Source: Oerskovia merdavium (GTDB lineage: Bacteria; Actinomycetota; Actinomycetes; Actinomycetales; Cellulomonadaceae). From it: 64,000 nucleotides of DNA. Positions 57,455-64,000 of the stretch are shown in pieces. Location: contig NZ_JACSQF010000004.1 of the NCBI RefSeq assembly GCF_014836755.1, positions 124,001 to 188,000 on the forward strand, written 5' to 3'. The notes beneath the pieces were generated by a model. That model was not told the DNA's origin. It saw only the letters and a list, made by a program, of their open reading frames with translations, and did no database searches. The position numbers and the translations under genes are program-made. The stretch's first letter is position 1. Each line of letters begins with the position of its first letter.

Positions 57455-57919
57455 CGTCGCGTCAGCGGTTGCGGTTGGCCGTCTTCCCGACCCGCCCGCC
57501 ACTCAGGCCATATCCCCTTCCGCGACGCTCCGGTCCGCGAGGTCTTTCGGGGGCCAGTGCAGGCATGCAGGGAGGTGCTCTCCTGGTGTGCCTGGCCTGA
57601 TCCCGAACGTCGCATCTCTGCAGGTCAGCCTGGTTCTGAAACCGCCCACGTGACCTGAAGGCTGTGATCGACTGACAGCCCAGGTAGTAACGAATCCCCT
57701 GTCCGGAGTCATCCGGGCGGGAGATTCGTCGTTTCAGGGATTCCTCGGTGGCTGTGGCCGGGGGATCCAGGAAGGGGGTTTCGGCGTCTCAGTAGGAAGA
57801 CCCCTGCCCTTGGGGACGGTGCGGGGCGGCGGTGGACTACGCCGCACGTTGATCCTGGGCGTGGTCGGCAGAGGCTCTCGGTCTACTTGCGCATGGCGGG
57901 TGCCCGCTAACCTCGGGCC
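57455..57919. other. Gap with repeat copy B
   Basis: 465 bases, of which 57586-57762 are the repeat. No gene otherwise. Confidence 0.6.
57586..57762. repeat. Island repeat, copy B
   Basis: GTGTGCCTGGCCTGATCCC, TGCAGGTCAG, GAAACCGCCCACGTGA, then the hairpin ACGAATCCCC ... GGGAGATTCGT and CGTCGTTTCAGGG, CTCGGTGGCTGTGGCCGGG as in copy A. Confidence 0.8.
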
Positions 57920-57920
57920 A
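57908..57920 (+). promoter_or_regulatory. Leaderless promoter -10 box
   Basis: TAACCT, six bases, then ATG. Confidence 0.35.
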
Positions 57921-58696
57921 TGAGGTACGAAGCGAACATCCCTGACGGTCAACACCTCGGGAACTCGAGCAAGGACTCTGGCGCCCAATCCGGGTTGCTG
58001 TTCGACGACGAGACCGGTCACATGGTGGGGCATGCAACATGGCGGCGCGTCGAGGATCCGGAGCCCGGAGAAGGGGCGTGGGGAGATCCGCTCGCGGGTC
58101 CGCACGACACCCGCACCCAGGAGCAACGTGATGCCGATGCGGAGTTTGCCAGGCTGCTCGCCGAGCTGTTGGTGGCGCTGGCCATCCAGGGAGCGATCGC
58201 GGCTGCCCCGCACGTGAAGCGGTTCTGGGGCACGACGCTTGTGCCAGGGCTCAAGGTGCTGCGGGAGCGGCTCTCCTCGATCCGGCTGCCGTGGTTCACG
58301 CTCGGTGCGACGAGCGCGAAGCGTGCGCTGGAGTTCGAGGCGGCCAGCGAGGTCGTGAGCTCCCAGCTCGCCGTCGTGAATGCCGAACCTGCTCTGGCGA
58401 TGACGAAGTCCGAGTGGGACGCTCGGGTGACGGCGATGCTCGAGGCGGAGGCGTTTCGCGACGAGCAGTTCGATATCCTGCGCCGGGCCACGATCATCGA
58501 CCCGAAGATGATCGTCGTCGGCGACGATCCTGATGAGAGGCTGACGCCTCGCGACTTCGCGGCCGTAGTGCAGCGCGCACTGGGGGCCAACCCGGCAGCG
58601 CTGGACGAAGGCTTGTACGTGGCACTGGTCGACGCGGTCCGCGCGGGCGAGCAGACTAGCGAGTCGGCGAAGTGGATCGGCCGCGCAGAGGACTAG
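57920..58696 (+). CDS. Hypothetical protein between repeats B and C
   Basis: 258 residues. The N-terminus MRYEANIPDGQHLGNS leads into a weakly hydrophobic stretch (LLAELLVALAIQGAIAAAPHVKRFW) near residues 80-105 that could be a membrane helix, then a helical, charged C-terminal half. No family recognised. No ribosome site, fitting a leaderless start. Confidence 0.6.
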   Translation: MRYEANIPDGQHLGNSSKDSGAQSGLLFDDETGHMVGHATWRRVEDPEPGEGAWGDPLAGPHDTRTQEQRDADAEFARLLAELLVALAIQGAIAAAPHVKRFWGTTLVPGLKVLRERLSSIRLPWFTLGATSAKRALEFEAASEVVSSQLAVVNAEPALAMTKSEWDARVTAMLEAEAFRDEQFDILRRATIIDPKMIVVGDDPDERLTPRDFAAVVQRALGANPAALDEGLYVALVDAVRAGEQTSESAKWIGRAED

Positions 58697-58820
58697 GGCC
58701 TCGCCGAGGCCCTCGGCCACAGGGCCGGGACGCTTGAGAAGCACGCTGCAGTCTCGGGAGCCGACGACGGGAACTACATCTCCGACCTCGCTCGGGCACA
58801 GCGCGCCGCGGGCGTCGTGA

Positions 58821-59234
58821 TCACTGCGATGAGTCGGCCAGCCATCTGACGAAACGCTCCGCCTCGTCTTCCGGCATGGGCCAAGTAGCCTCCTCCACCC
58901 AGACGACATAGCCGCGGCCGCAGATCCGCGAGCCCTCGTACATCCTCAACTCGTCACCCGCGACCACGCCGCGCCACGTCGGCACCTCCACGGGGAAGAG
59001 GGGGACGATGACGGCGTGAACATGGTCGCCAGGTCGGATGTCGACCCGGGAGAAGCCGAGAACCGGGGCCGCTGTCTGGTCGCCGTCGGGCCACCCAGGA
59101 AGGCCCCAGTTCGGCCGGTAGGTGAAGCGGACACCAGGCTCACTTCCGCCGAGAAGCGGCGAGCGTCGGCCGCCTTCGGCCGTGGGAATCAGGTGGAGCT
59201 CGATCCCGAGCGCGACGGTGCTGACTGGGTCCAT
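58821..59234 (-). CDS. EF-Tu domain-like small protein
   Basis: About 137 residues from the ATG at 59234 (frame open to 59300). LHLIPTAEGGRRSPLLGGSEPGVRFTYR, DIRPGDHVHAVIVP and YEGSRICGRGYVVW follow the beta-barrel pattern of the third domain of EF-Tu (EGGR, G-RP, EG-R-G-G). Such stand-alone barrel proteins are seen near actinobacterial toxin-immunity and peptide clusters; role unknown. Start uncertain. Confidence 0.55.
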   Translation of the reverse strand: MDPVSTVALGIELHLIPTAEGGRRSPLLGGSEPGVRFTYRPNWGLPGWPDGDQTAAPVLGFSRVDIRPGDHVHAVIVPLFPVEVPTWRGVVAGDELRMYEGSRICGRGYVVWVEEATWPMPEDEAERFVRWLADSSQ

Positions 59235-59540
59235 CGGCGCAGCGTATGGGCATTGACGCCCAACGTCAGCGCCTTCGGCCCACCCCGACATGACGAGCAA
59301 CTCGCACCTCGGGCACGCACCTCTAGCAGTTTTCGAAGGACGGGCAGGTGCCTTCGCGCGGAAGGTGCTCCCGGGTGATTGCGGCGGGACGAACGCTGCG
59401 CTGTCACCAACGACGAGAGAGCGCCAACAGGTGTGCCTGGAAACATGCTGGGGGTGTGCCTGAGCGTCGCTGGGGTCGCATGTCTGTGCAGGTCAGACCC
59501 AATCCGAAACCCCCCACGTGATGTACCAAGGCCCCGGATC
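59235..59540. other. Gap with repeat copy C
   Basis: 306 bases at the right edge of the island; 59431-59564 hold the repeat. No gene seen. Confidence 0.5.
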
Positions 59541-59564
59541 TCAGATCCGGGGCCTTTCGTCGTT
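59431..59564. repeat. Island repeat, copy C, at the chromosomal edge
   Basis: GTGTGCCTGGAAACATGCTG, GTGTGCCTG, TGTGCAGGTCAG, CCGAAACCCCCCACGTGA, then a hairpin and TCGTCGTT. It shares the front part and layout with A and B, but its hairpin is the terminator of the adjacent gene. Confidence 0.7.
59528..59556. terminator. Terminator at the end of the small membrane-protein gene
   Basis: AAGGCCCCGGAT and exact complement, loop CTCAG; the stop codon of the - strand gene lies in the loop. Confidence 0.75.
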
Positions 59565-60179
59565 CCCGGGGTCGGCTCGAGGTGTCGCCCGACGGGTCCA
59601 CCGTGCGCGCTTCCCGCGCAGACGCTGGACGAGCCCCGCGTTGCGCAGGTGCTCCACGACCTGGGGCGGCAGGTCCGCGAGCACGGTCGGTCGCGTCGAG
59701 CCGACCGTACGTGGCAGCAGGCTCACGGTGCCCGCGTCTCCCGTGACGGCGAACGTGGCGCTCGCGGGTCCGGGCCGGTAGACGACGCTCCGGAGGGTGG
59801 CGAGCGGCTGCTCGTGCACGAACGCCCCGCCGTCGGTGATCGAGAGGTGCTGTGCGGTGATGCTGATCCGGTAGGGGCGAGACCGCGACCCGACGGCCAG
59901 CGCCACGGTCACCGACACGACGACGAGCGGGGCGACCAGCCACCAGGGCGCGCCGCGCCCGTCGACGGAGGTCAGGACGTCGTCGAGGTCGATCCCCAGG
60001 CCGGCCAGCACGGCGAAGCTCGCCCCGGTCACGACGACGCCGAGTGCGAGGAGAAGGGTGACGAGGGTCGCGTGGCGCATCCGGAGTGCGGTCGTCTCGA
60101 GGGTCGCGATGCCGTGGACGACGTGCCAGGCGCTCACCTCGAGGTCCTGCCGCTCGGTACGGGTTCGGCCTGGTCTCAT
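59541..60179 (-). CDS. Two-helix membrane protein with C-terminal PH-like domain
   Basis: 212 residues. Two membrane segments (LVTLLLALGVVVTGASFAVLAGL and WWLVAPLVVVSVTVALAVG) followed by a beta-rich stretch RPYRISITAQHLSITDGG typical of bacterial PH-like (DUF3093/YdbS-like) proteins, and a basic tail. The N-terminal 30 residues may not be translated; a later ATG (60080) just before the first helix is possible. Divergent from the PadR gene. Confidence 0.65.
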   Translation of the reverse strand: MRPGRTRTERQDLEVSAWHVVHGIATLETTALRMRHATLVTLLLALGVVVTGASFAVLAGLGIDLDDVLTSVDGRGAPWWLVAPLVVVSVTVALAVGSRSRPYRISITAQHLSITDGGAFVHEQPLATLRSVVYRPGPASATFAVTGDAGTVSLLPRTVGSTRPTVLADLPPQVVEHLRNAGLVQRLRGKRARWTRRATPRADPGNDERPRI

Positions 60180-60220
60180 CCGGGGAGTCTGCCAAAGCGA
60201 GGCTCCGCTCGGCGACCATA

Positions 60221-60258
60221 CCTAGACCTGCTAGGTTAGAACACCTAGCAGCACTAGG
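60221..60258. promoter_or_regulatory. Double PadR operator
   Basis: Two copies of CCTAG-N5-CTAGG at 60221-60235 and 60244-60258, centres 23 bases apart (about two helix turns), directly before the PadR gene. Matches a dimeric winged-helix regulator acting on its own promoter. Confidence 0.65.
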
Positions 60259-60270
60259 CATAGGAGTGTC

Positions 60271-60642
60271 ATGCACATCGACAAGGACCTGGTCGCGGCC
60301 TCGGCCACACCGCTCGTCCTCGGCATCCTCGCCGACGGCGAGTCGTACGGCTACGCGATCGTCAAGCGCGTCAACGAGATCTCGGACGGCCGCATGCAGT
60401 GGACCGACGGGATGCTCTACCCCCTGCTCCACCGGCTCGAGCGCCTCGGGCACGTCGAGGCGTCGTGGGGAGTGTCCGACGTCGGGCGCAGGAGGAAGCA
60501 CTACGCGATCACCCCCGCCGGGCGCGAGGCCCTCGCCGAGCGGCAGGCGCAGTGGAGCGTCGTCGCCGACGCGCTCCAGAAGGTGTGGAGCGACGCACGC
60601 GACACACAGGCCCCGCGGACCGTCGCCGAAGGGTGGGCCTGA
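60271..60642 (+). CDS. PadR family transcriptional regulator
   Basis: A 123-residue winged-helix repressor: ATPLVLGILADGESYGYAIVKR, the DNA helix MLYPLLHRLERLGHV and the wing RRRKHYAITPAGREAL. AGGAG lies before the ATG. Its stop shares one base with the next start (TGATG), so it likely controls that membrane protein. Confidence 0.92.
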   Translation: MHIDKDLVAASATPLVLGILADGESYGYAIVKRVNEISDGRMQWTDGMLYPLLHRLERLGHVEASWGVSDVGRRRKHYAITPAGREALAERQAQWSVVADALQKVWSDARDTQAPRTVAEGWA

Positions 60643-61994
60643 TGAGCACGCACCCCGAGCTCGAGGCGCAGATCGACCAGTGGCGCGGCTACGTCCAGCG
60701 CCGCCAGGCGATCTCGACGGCCGACGTCGACGAGATGGAGGACCACCTGCGCGAGCAGGTCGCCGACCTGACCGCGACCGGCCTCGACGACGACGAGGCG
60801 TTCCTCGTCGCGGTCAAGCGCATGGGCAACCTCGACGAGGTCTCGCGCGAGTTCGCCCGCGAGCACTCCGACCGCCTGTGGAAGCAGCTCGTCCTGGTCC
60901 CCGACGCGGCCGCGGTGGGCGGCAGCTCACCGCGCTGGCGCGAGCTCGCGGTCGTGCTCGCGCTCGCCGTCGGCGCGGGGATCGCGGTCAAGGTCGCCGC
61001 GGAGACCATCAGCGACGAGACGGTCCTGCTGCGCAACGTCAGCCTGCTCGTCTTCCCCTTCCTCGCCGGGTACTTCGCGTGGAAGCGCCGCCTCACGTGG
61101 GGCGTGGGCGCCATGCTCGCGATCCCGTTCGCGGTGCTCGCGGTCGTCCTCAACGTCTACCCCTTCGCGCCCGAGGGCTCGACCCTGCTGCTCGCGGCCC
61201 TGCACGCCCCGGTCGTCCTGTGGGCCCTCGTCGGGGTCGCGTACGTCGGCGGGCGCTGGCGCTCGGACAGCGGACGCATGGACTTCGCCCGCTTCACGGG
61301 CGAGCTCGCGATCTACTTCACGCTCCTCGCGCTGGGCGGCGGTGTGCTGCTCGGCCTGACGTTCGGGACGCTGAACCTCGTGGGTATCGATCCCGAGCCG
61401 TTCTTCGAGGGCTGGGTCCTGCCGTTCGCCGTCCCGGGCGCGCTCGTCGTCGCCGCGTGGCTCGTCGAGGCCAAGCAGGACGTCGTCGAGAACATCGCCC
61501 CGGTCCTCACGCGCGTCTTCACCCCGCTGACCGTCGTCATGCTGCTCGTGCTCTTCGTGGTGCTCGCGACCGCCGGATCGCTGCTCGACACGGACCGCGG
61601 CCTCCTCATCCTCATGGACGCGATCCTCGTCCTCGTGCTCTGCCTGCTCCTCTACTCGGTCTCGGCACGCGACCCGCTCAGCCCGCCGCACCTGTTCGAC
61701 GGGCTGCTGCTCGTCCTGGTCGTCGCGGCGCTCGCGGTCGACGCCGTCGCGCTCACCGCGATGCTGACCCGCATCGCCGAGTTCGGGTTCAGCCCCAACA
61801 AGGTCGTGGCCCTGGGCCTCAACGTGCTGCTGCTCGTGCACCTCGTGGGCTCGGCCCTCCTGCTGACCGGGTTCCTGCGGGGGCGTCGCCCGTTCGCGGC
61901 CCTCGGCCGGTGGCAGACGCAGTTCCTGCCGGTCTACGCGGTCTGGGCAGCGGTCGTCGTCGTGGTCTTCCCGCCCGTGTTCGGGTTCGTCTGA
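60642..61994 (+). CDS. HAAS/permease-prefix domain membrane protein controlled by PadR
   Basis: 450 residues. A cytoplasmic helical prefix (residues 1-75, ELEAQIDQWRGYVQRRQAIS ... GNLDEVSREFA) of the kind seen after PadR genes, then about ten membrane segments. No transporter motif identified. PadR-linked membrane proteins of this type often answer membrane-active stress. Confidence 0.75.
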   Translation: MSTHPELEAQIDQWRGYVQRRQAISTADVDEMEDHLREQVADLTATGLDDDEAFLVAVKRMGNLDEVSREFAREHSDRLWKQLVLVPDAAAVGGSSPRWRELAVVLALAVGAGIAVKVAAETISDETVLLRNVSLLVFPFLAGYFAWKRRLTWGVGAMLAIPFAVLAVVLNVYPFAPEGSTLLLAALHAPVVLWALVGVAYVGGRWRSDSGRMDFARFTGELAIYFTLLALGGGVLLGLTFGTLNLVGIDPEPFFEGWVLPFAVPGALVVAAWLVEAKQDVVENIAPVLTRVFTPLTVVMLLVLFVVLATAGSLLDTDRGLLILMDAILVLVLCLLLYSVSARDPLSPPHLFDGLLLVLVVAALAVDAVALTAMLTRIAEFGFSPNKVVALGLNVLLLVHLVGSALLLTGFLRGRRPFAALGRWQTQFLPVYAVWAAVVVVVFPPVFGFV

Positions 61995-62055
61995 CCCGTC
62001 GCCGTCGCCGTCGTCTCGGCGGCGGCCCGGCGGCGGCCCGCTCCGGCCCGCGTCG

Positions 62056-62068
62056 TAGTCTCGGAGGA
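62056..62068 (+). promoter_or_regulatory. -10 box before the cyclase-like gene
   Basis: TAGTCT, six bases (CGGAGG), then ATG; could act as a leaderless promoter or the CGGAGG as a close ribosome site. Confidence 0.4.
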
Positions 62069-63043
62069 TGACCGACGACGCTCTGGTCGACTGGCTCCTC
62101 GACGCGGACCCCGCACTGCGGTGGCGGGTCGAGCGCGACCTCGTCCGAGCCCCCGACGAGGTCTGGCAGCAGACACGGTCCCGCGTCGCGACCGAGGGCT
62201 TCGGTGCTCGTCTGCTCTCGCTGCAGGACCCGGACGGGCAGTGGGCGGGTGGTGCGTTCTTCCCCGCCGGCTTCGACATGGACGGCCCCGAAGCCCGGTC
62301 CGGCGCCGGTCAGCCCTGGACGGCGACGACCTGGTCGTTGAACGCGCTGCGGGAGTGGGGGCTCGACCCGGCGGTCCTGCGCGAGCGCCGGACCGCCGAG
62401 CTCCTGGCGCAGAACAGCCGCTGGGAGTACGACGACCTGCCCTACTGGGGCGGGGAGGTCGACTGCTGCATCAACGCGTGGACCCTGGCGAACGGCGCGT
62501 GGCTCGGTGCCGACGTCGCGCCCCTCCTCGACGCGATGCTCGCGGTGCGCATGGCCGACGGCGGCTGGAACTGCGAGTGGGTCGAGGGGCTCGGTCCGGT
62601 CCTCGTTCCACTCGACACTCAACGTCGTCAAGGGACTCCTGGCGCACCAGGCTGCGACGGGCGGTACCGACGAGTCGCGCGAGGCGCGGCGCTCGGCCGA
62701 GGAGTACCTCCTGCGTCGGGACCTGTTCCGCCGCGAGTCGACGGGAGAGCCCGTCGCGTCCTGGGTGCGGTACTTCACCTACCCGTACCGCGCGTTCTAC
62801 AGCGTGCTCAACGCGGCCGTCCACCTCCGCGAGGCGTCGCTGCTCGACGGCACGCCCCCGGACCCTCGCATGGCCGAGGCGATCGGGATGATCCGGGCAG
62901 CTCGGCAGCCGGACGGGACATGGCTCCAGTCGCCGCGGCACCCGGGCACGGTGTGGTTCGAGGTCGACGCGCCGGCAGGTGAGGCCTCGAGGTGGCTGAC
63001 CCTCGACGCGACCCTCGTGCTCGCCTGGTGGGACGGACGCTAG
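62068..63043 (+). pseudogene. Squalene-cyclase/prenyltransferase-like protein, frameshifted by one G
   Basis: The first frame (about 175 residues) reads to WNCEWVEGLG; the continuation SVRSSFHSTLNVVKGLLAHQ to LTLDATLVLAWWDGR lies in another frame. Removing one G from the GGGG at 62586-62589 joins them as CEWVEG-SVRSSFHSTL. The restored product is about 324 residues with alpha-alpha-barrel repeats (DPDGQWAGG, WTATTWSLNAL, MADGGWNCEW, QPDGTWLQ). Related proteins are annotated as terpene-cyclase-like or hypothetical; the catalytic DxDD motif is not seen. The break may be real or a sequencing error in a G run. Confidence 0.8.
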
Positions 63044-63204
63044 CGCCGCGCTCCGTCGTCGCGCTCGCCGTGCCCGCCGGGCAGCCGAGACGCCCGGCCG
63101 CTCGTCCCACGGACGGACTTCCTTCCTCTCCCCCGGTGTGTGACAGTGGGCCGGATGCTCCGGTGCACACCCCCCGATCGCACCGCAGGACCCCTGGAGG
63201 AACC

Positions 63205-63804
63205 ATGACCGACGTGCACGTGCCCGTCGCCGCCGACCATGTCGTGACCGTCGACGACGAGGGGACCCGCACCGGGACCTTCGCGCGCAGCGCCGTCCAC
63301 ACCACCGAGACGCCGCTGCACCTCGCGTTCTCCTGCTACGTGGTCGACGGCGCCGGCCGCCTCCTGGTGACTCGTCGCGCGCTGTCCAAGCGCACGTGGC
63401 CCGGGGTGTGGACCAACTCGTTCTGCGGCCACCCGCGCTGGACCGAGACGACCGAGCAGTCGATCGTGCGCCACGCCGCGCACGAGCTGGGCCTCGAGAT
63501 CACGGGGCTCGAGGTCGCCGTGCCCGGCTTCCGCTACCGGGCCGTGGACGCGTCGGGCGTCGTCGAGAACGAGATCTGCCCCGTGTACGTCGCGCGCGCC
63601 GCGGGCGACCTCACGGCCAACCCGGACGAGGTCGCCGAGCTCGCATGGGCCGAGCCCGGCACGCTGGGGCGCGCGGTCGACGCCACGCCGTGGGCGTTCA
63701 GCCCGTGGATGGTCCTGCAGGTCGCGGCGCTGCGCGACGCGGCGAGCGGGCCCGACGGCGCCGTCTCACTCCTGCTGGCAGAGGTCGCCTCGGCCCTGGG
63801 CTGA
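63205..63804 (+). CDS. idi: Isopentenyl-diphosphate delta-isomerase, type 1
   Basis: A 199-residue Nudix enzyme interconverting IPP and DMAPP for isoprenoids. Active-site Cys lies in NSFCGHPRWTE, the Nudix-like HAAHELGLEI and the metal Glu in NEICPVYVA are present. The ATG follows CTGGAGGAA. A terpenoid context is suggested by the cyclase-like gene next to it. Confidence 0.94.
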   Translation: MTDVHVPVAADHVVTVDDEGTRTGTFARSAVHTTETPLHLAFSCYVVDGAGRLLVTRRALSKRTWPGVWTNSFCGHPRWTETTEQSIVRHAAHELGLEITGLEVAVPGFRYRAVDASGVVENEICPVYVARAAGDLTANPDEVAELAWAEPGTLGRAVDATPWAFSPWMVLQVAALRDAASGPDGAVSLLLAEVASALG

Positions 63805-63834
63805 GCGGCTGAGCGGCCGAGCGGCTGAGCGGCC
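63803..63834. repeat. Short tandem repeat after idi
   Basis: Four imperfect units of GAGCGGCT/GAGCGGCC just past the idi stop. Confidence 0.6.
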
Positions 63835-63855
63835 GGGCGCGTCGGGCGCCCGGCC
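63831..63855. terminator. Terminator between idi and the convergent gene
   Basis: GGCCGGGCGC and exact complement around the loop GTCGG. Confidence 0.7.
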
Positions 63856-63888
63856 CGCCCGGCAGTCCGACGCGCCGTGCGAGGGAGC

Positions 63889-64000
63889 TCAGTGCGCCCC
63901 GGCCCGGACCTGCAGGCTCGTGGAGCGCAGGCGCTCGGGCAGGTGCAGGTGGTCGGCGTCCGCGACGCTCACGCGCAACCGCCGGGCGGGCAGCGCGTGC
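63889..64000 (-). CDS. C-terminal end of an unidentified protein, cut by the window edge
   Basis: 36 codons in the - frame (ending LRSTSLQVRAGAH) lead to a stop at 63889. The residues look coding and a terminator follows, but the product cannot be named. Confidence 0.45.
   Translation of the reverse strand, partial: HALPARRLRVSVADADHLHLPERLRSTSLQVRAGAH

Larger units (their letters stand above)
45093..59520. other. Accessory (genomic) island
   Basis: Between tRNA-Leu and a small membrane-protein gene. Gene density drops, with many gaps of 300-600 bases; codon use is less extreme and A/T is more frequent, most clearly at 52.1-55.5 kb. It holds a transposase/recombinase module, a transposase remnant, three repeats and unrelated single genes. 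I found no copy of the tRNA-Leu 3' end at the right edge, so integration at the tRNA is not shown. Confidence 0.75.

Noticed and set aside
57734-58909. 391-codon - strand frame opposite the hypothetical gene at 57920
   Set aside because: Antisense shadow with Arg/Pro-rich low-complexity product; it also runs over repeat B's edge.
59379-60239. Open frames on both strands across the island's right edge
   Set aside because: They cross repeat C, the terminator and the opposite gene; only the small membrane protein frame has hydrophobic segments in sensible places.

Overview
The window is a high-GC actinobacterial chromosome segment centred on the replication origin. The set DUF6049/MurJ/pseudokinase, trxB-trxA, parAB, rsmG-jag-yidC-yidD-rnpA-rpmH, dnaA, oriC, dnaN-gnd-recF-dciA-gyrB-gyrA, DUF3566, the DLW-39 peptide, crgA and pknAB-pbpA-rodA-pstP-fhaBA points to Actinomycetota, most likely Micrococcales (Cellulomonas/Oerskovia/Cellulosimicrobium type). 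The family call is inference from gene order and protein style, not from a search.

Layout. 1-9.5 kb: murein and redox genes on + (DUF6049 protein, MurJ, MurJ-partner pseudokinase, TrxB, TrxA), then an aminotransferase and a D-Ala-D-Ala ligase. 9.6-15.9 kb: the segregation/translation block on - (parB, parA, rsmG, jag, yidC, yidD, rnpA, rpmH) with five parS sites, three of them inside the N-terminal codons of parB, parA and rsmG. 16.3-29.5 kb: dnaA, a 0.5 kb oriC full of DnaA boxes, dnaN, gnd, recF, dciA, gyrB, gyrA and DUF3566, all on + (leading strand). 29.6-35 kb: tRNA-Ile, the DLW-39 peptide, tRNA-Ala, an Ala/Lys-rich membrane protein, cyclophilin, rhomboid protease, a second DnaA-box cluster, crgA, DUF881 and a glutamine amidotransferase. 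35.1-44.6 kb: one tightly overlapping - strand operon for cell-wall growth control (fhaA, fhaB, pstP, rodA/ftsW, pbpA, pknA, pknB). tRNA-Leu(CAG) lies at 44.9 kb.

45.1-59.5 kb is an accessory island that differs from its surroundings: small unrelated genes, long gaps, several leaderless-looking starts, a mobile module (RHH protein, tyrosine recombinase, small ORF, DDE transposase), a remnant of a related transposase, and three copies of a 110-180 bp repeat at its right side. Cargo looks like conflict/defence genes: an ABC-type ATPase with a CxxC hook and a C-terminal RxxxE/Rx4H region resembling RloC/PrrC anticodon nucleases, a papain-like protein, a GIY-YIG-like protein, a divergent module of a Ser/Thr kinase with a phosphoribosyltransferase-like protein and an RNase H/actin-fold-like protein, and a BRCT-like protein. 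The module at 53.5-55.5 kb is my best candidate for an undescribed system.

59.5-64 kb returns to ordinary chromosome: a small membrane protein, a PadR regulator with a double operator coupled to a membrane protein, a terpene-cyclase-like gene broken by one extra G, isopentenyl-diphosphate isomerase, and the end of an unidentified gene on -.
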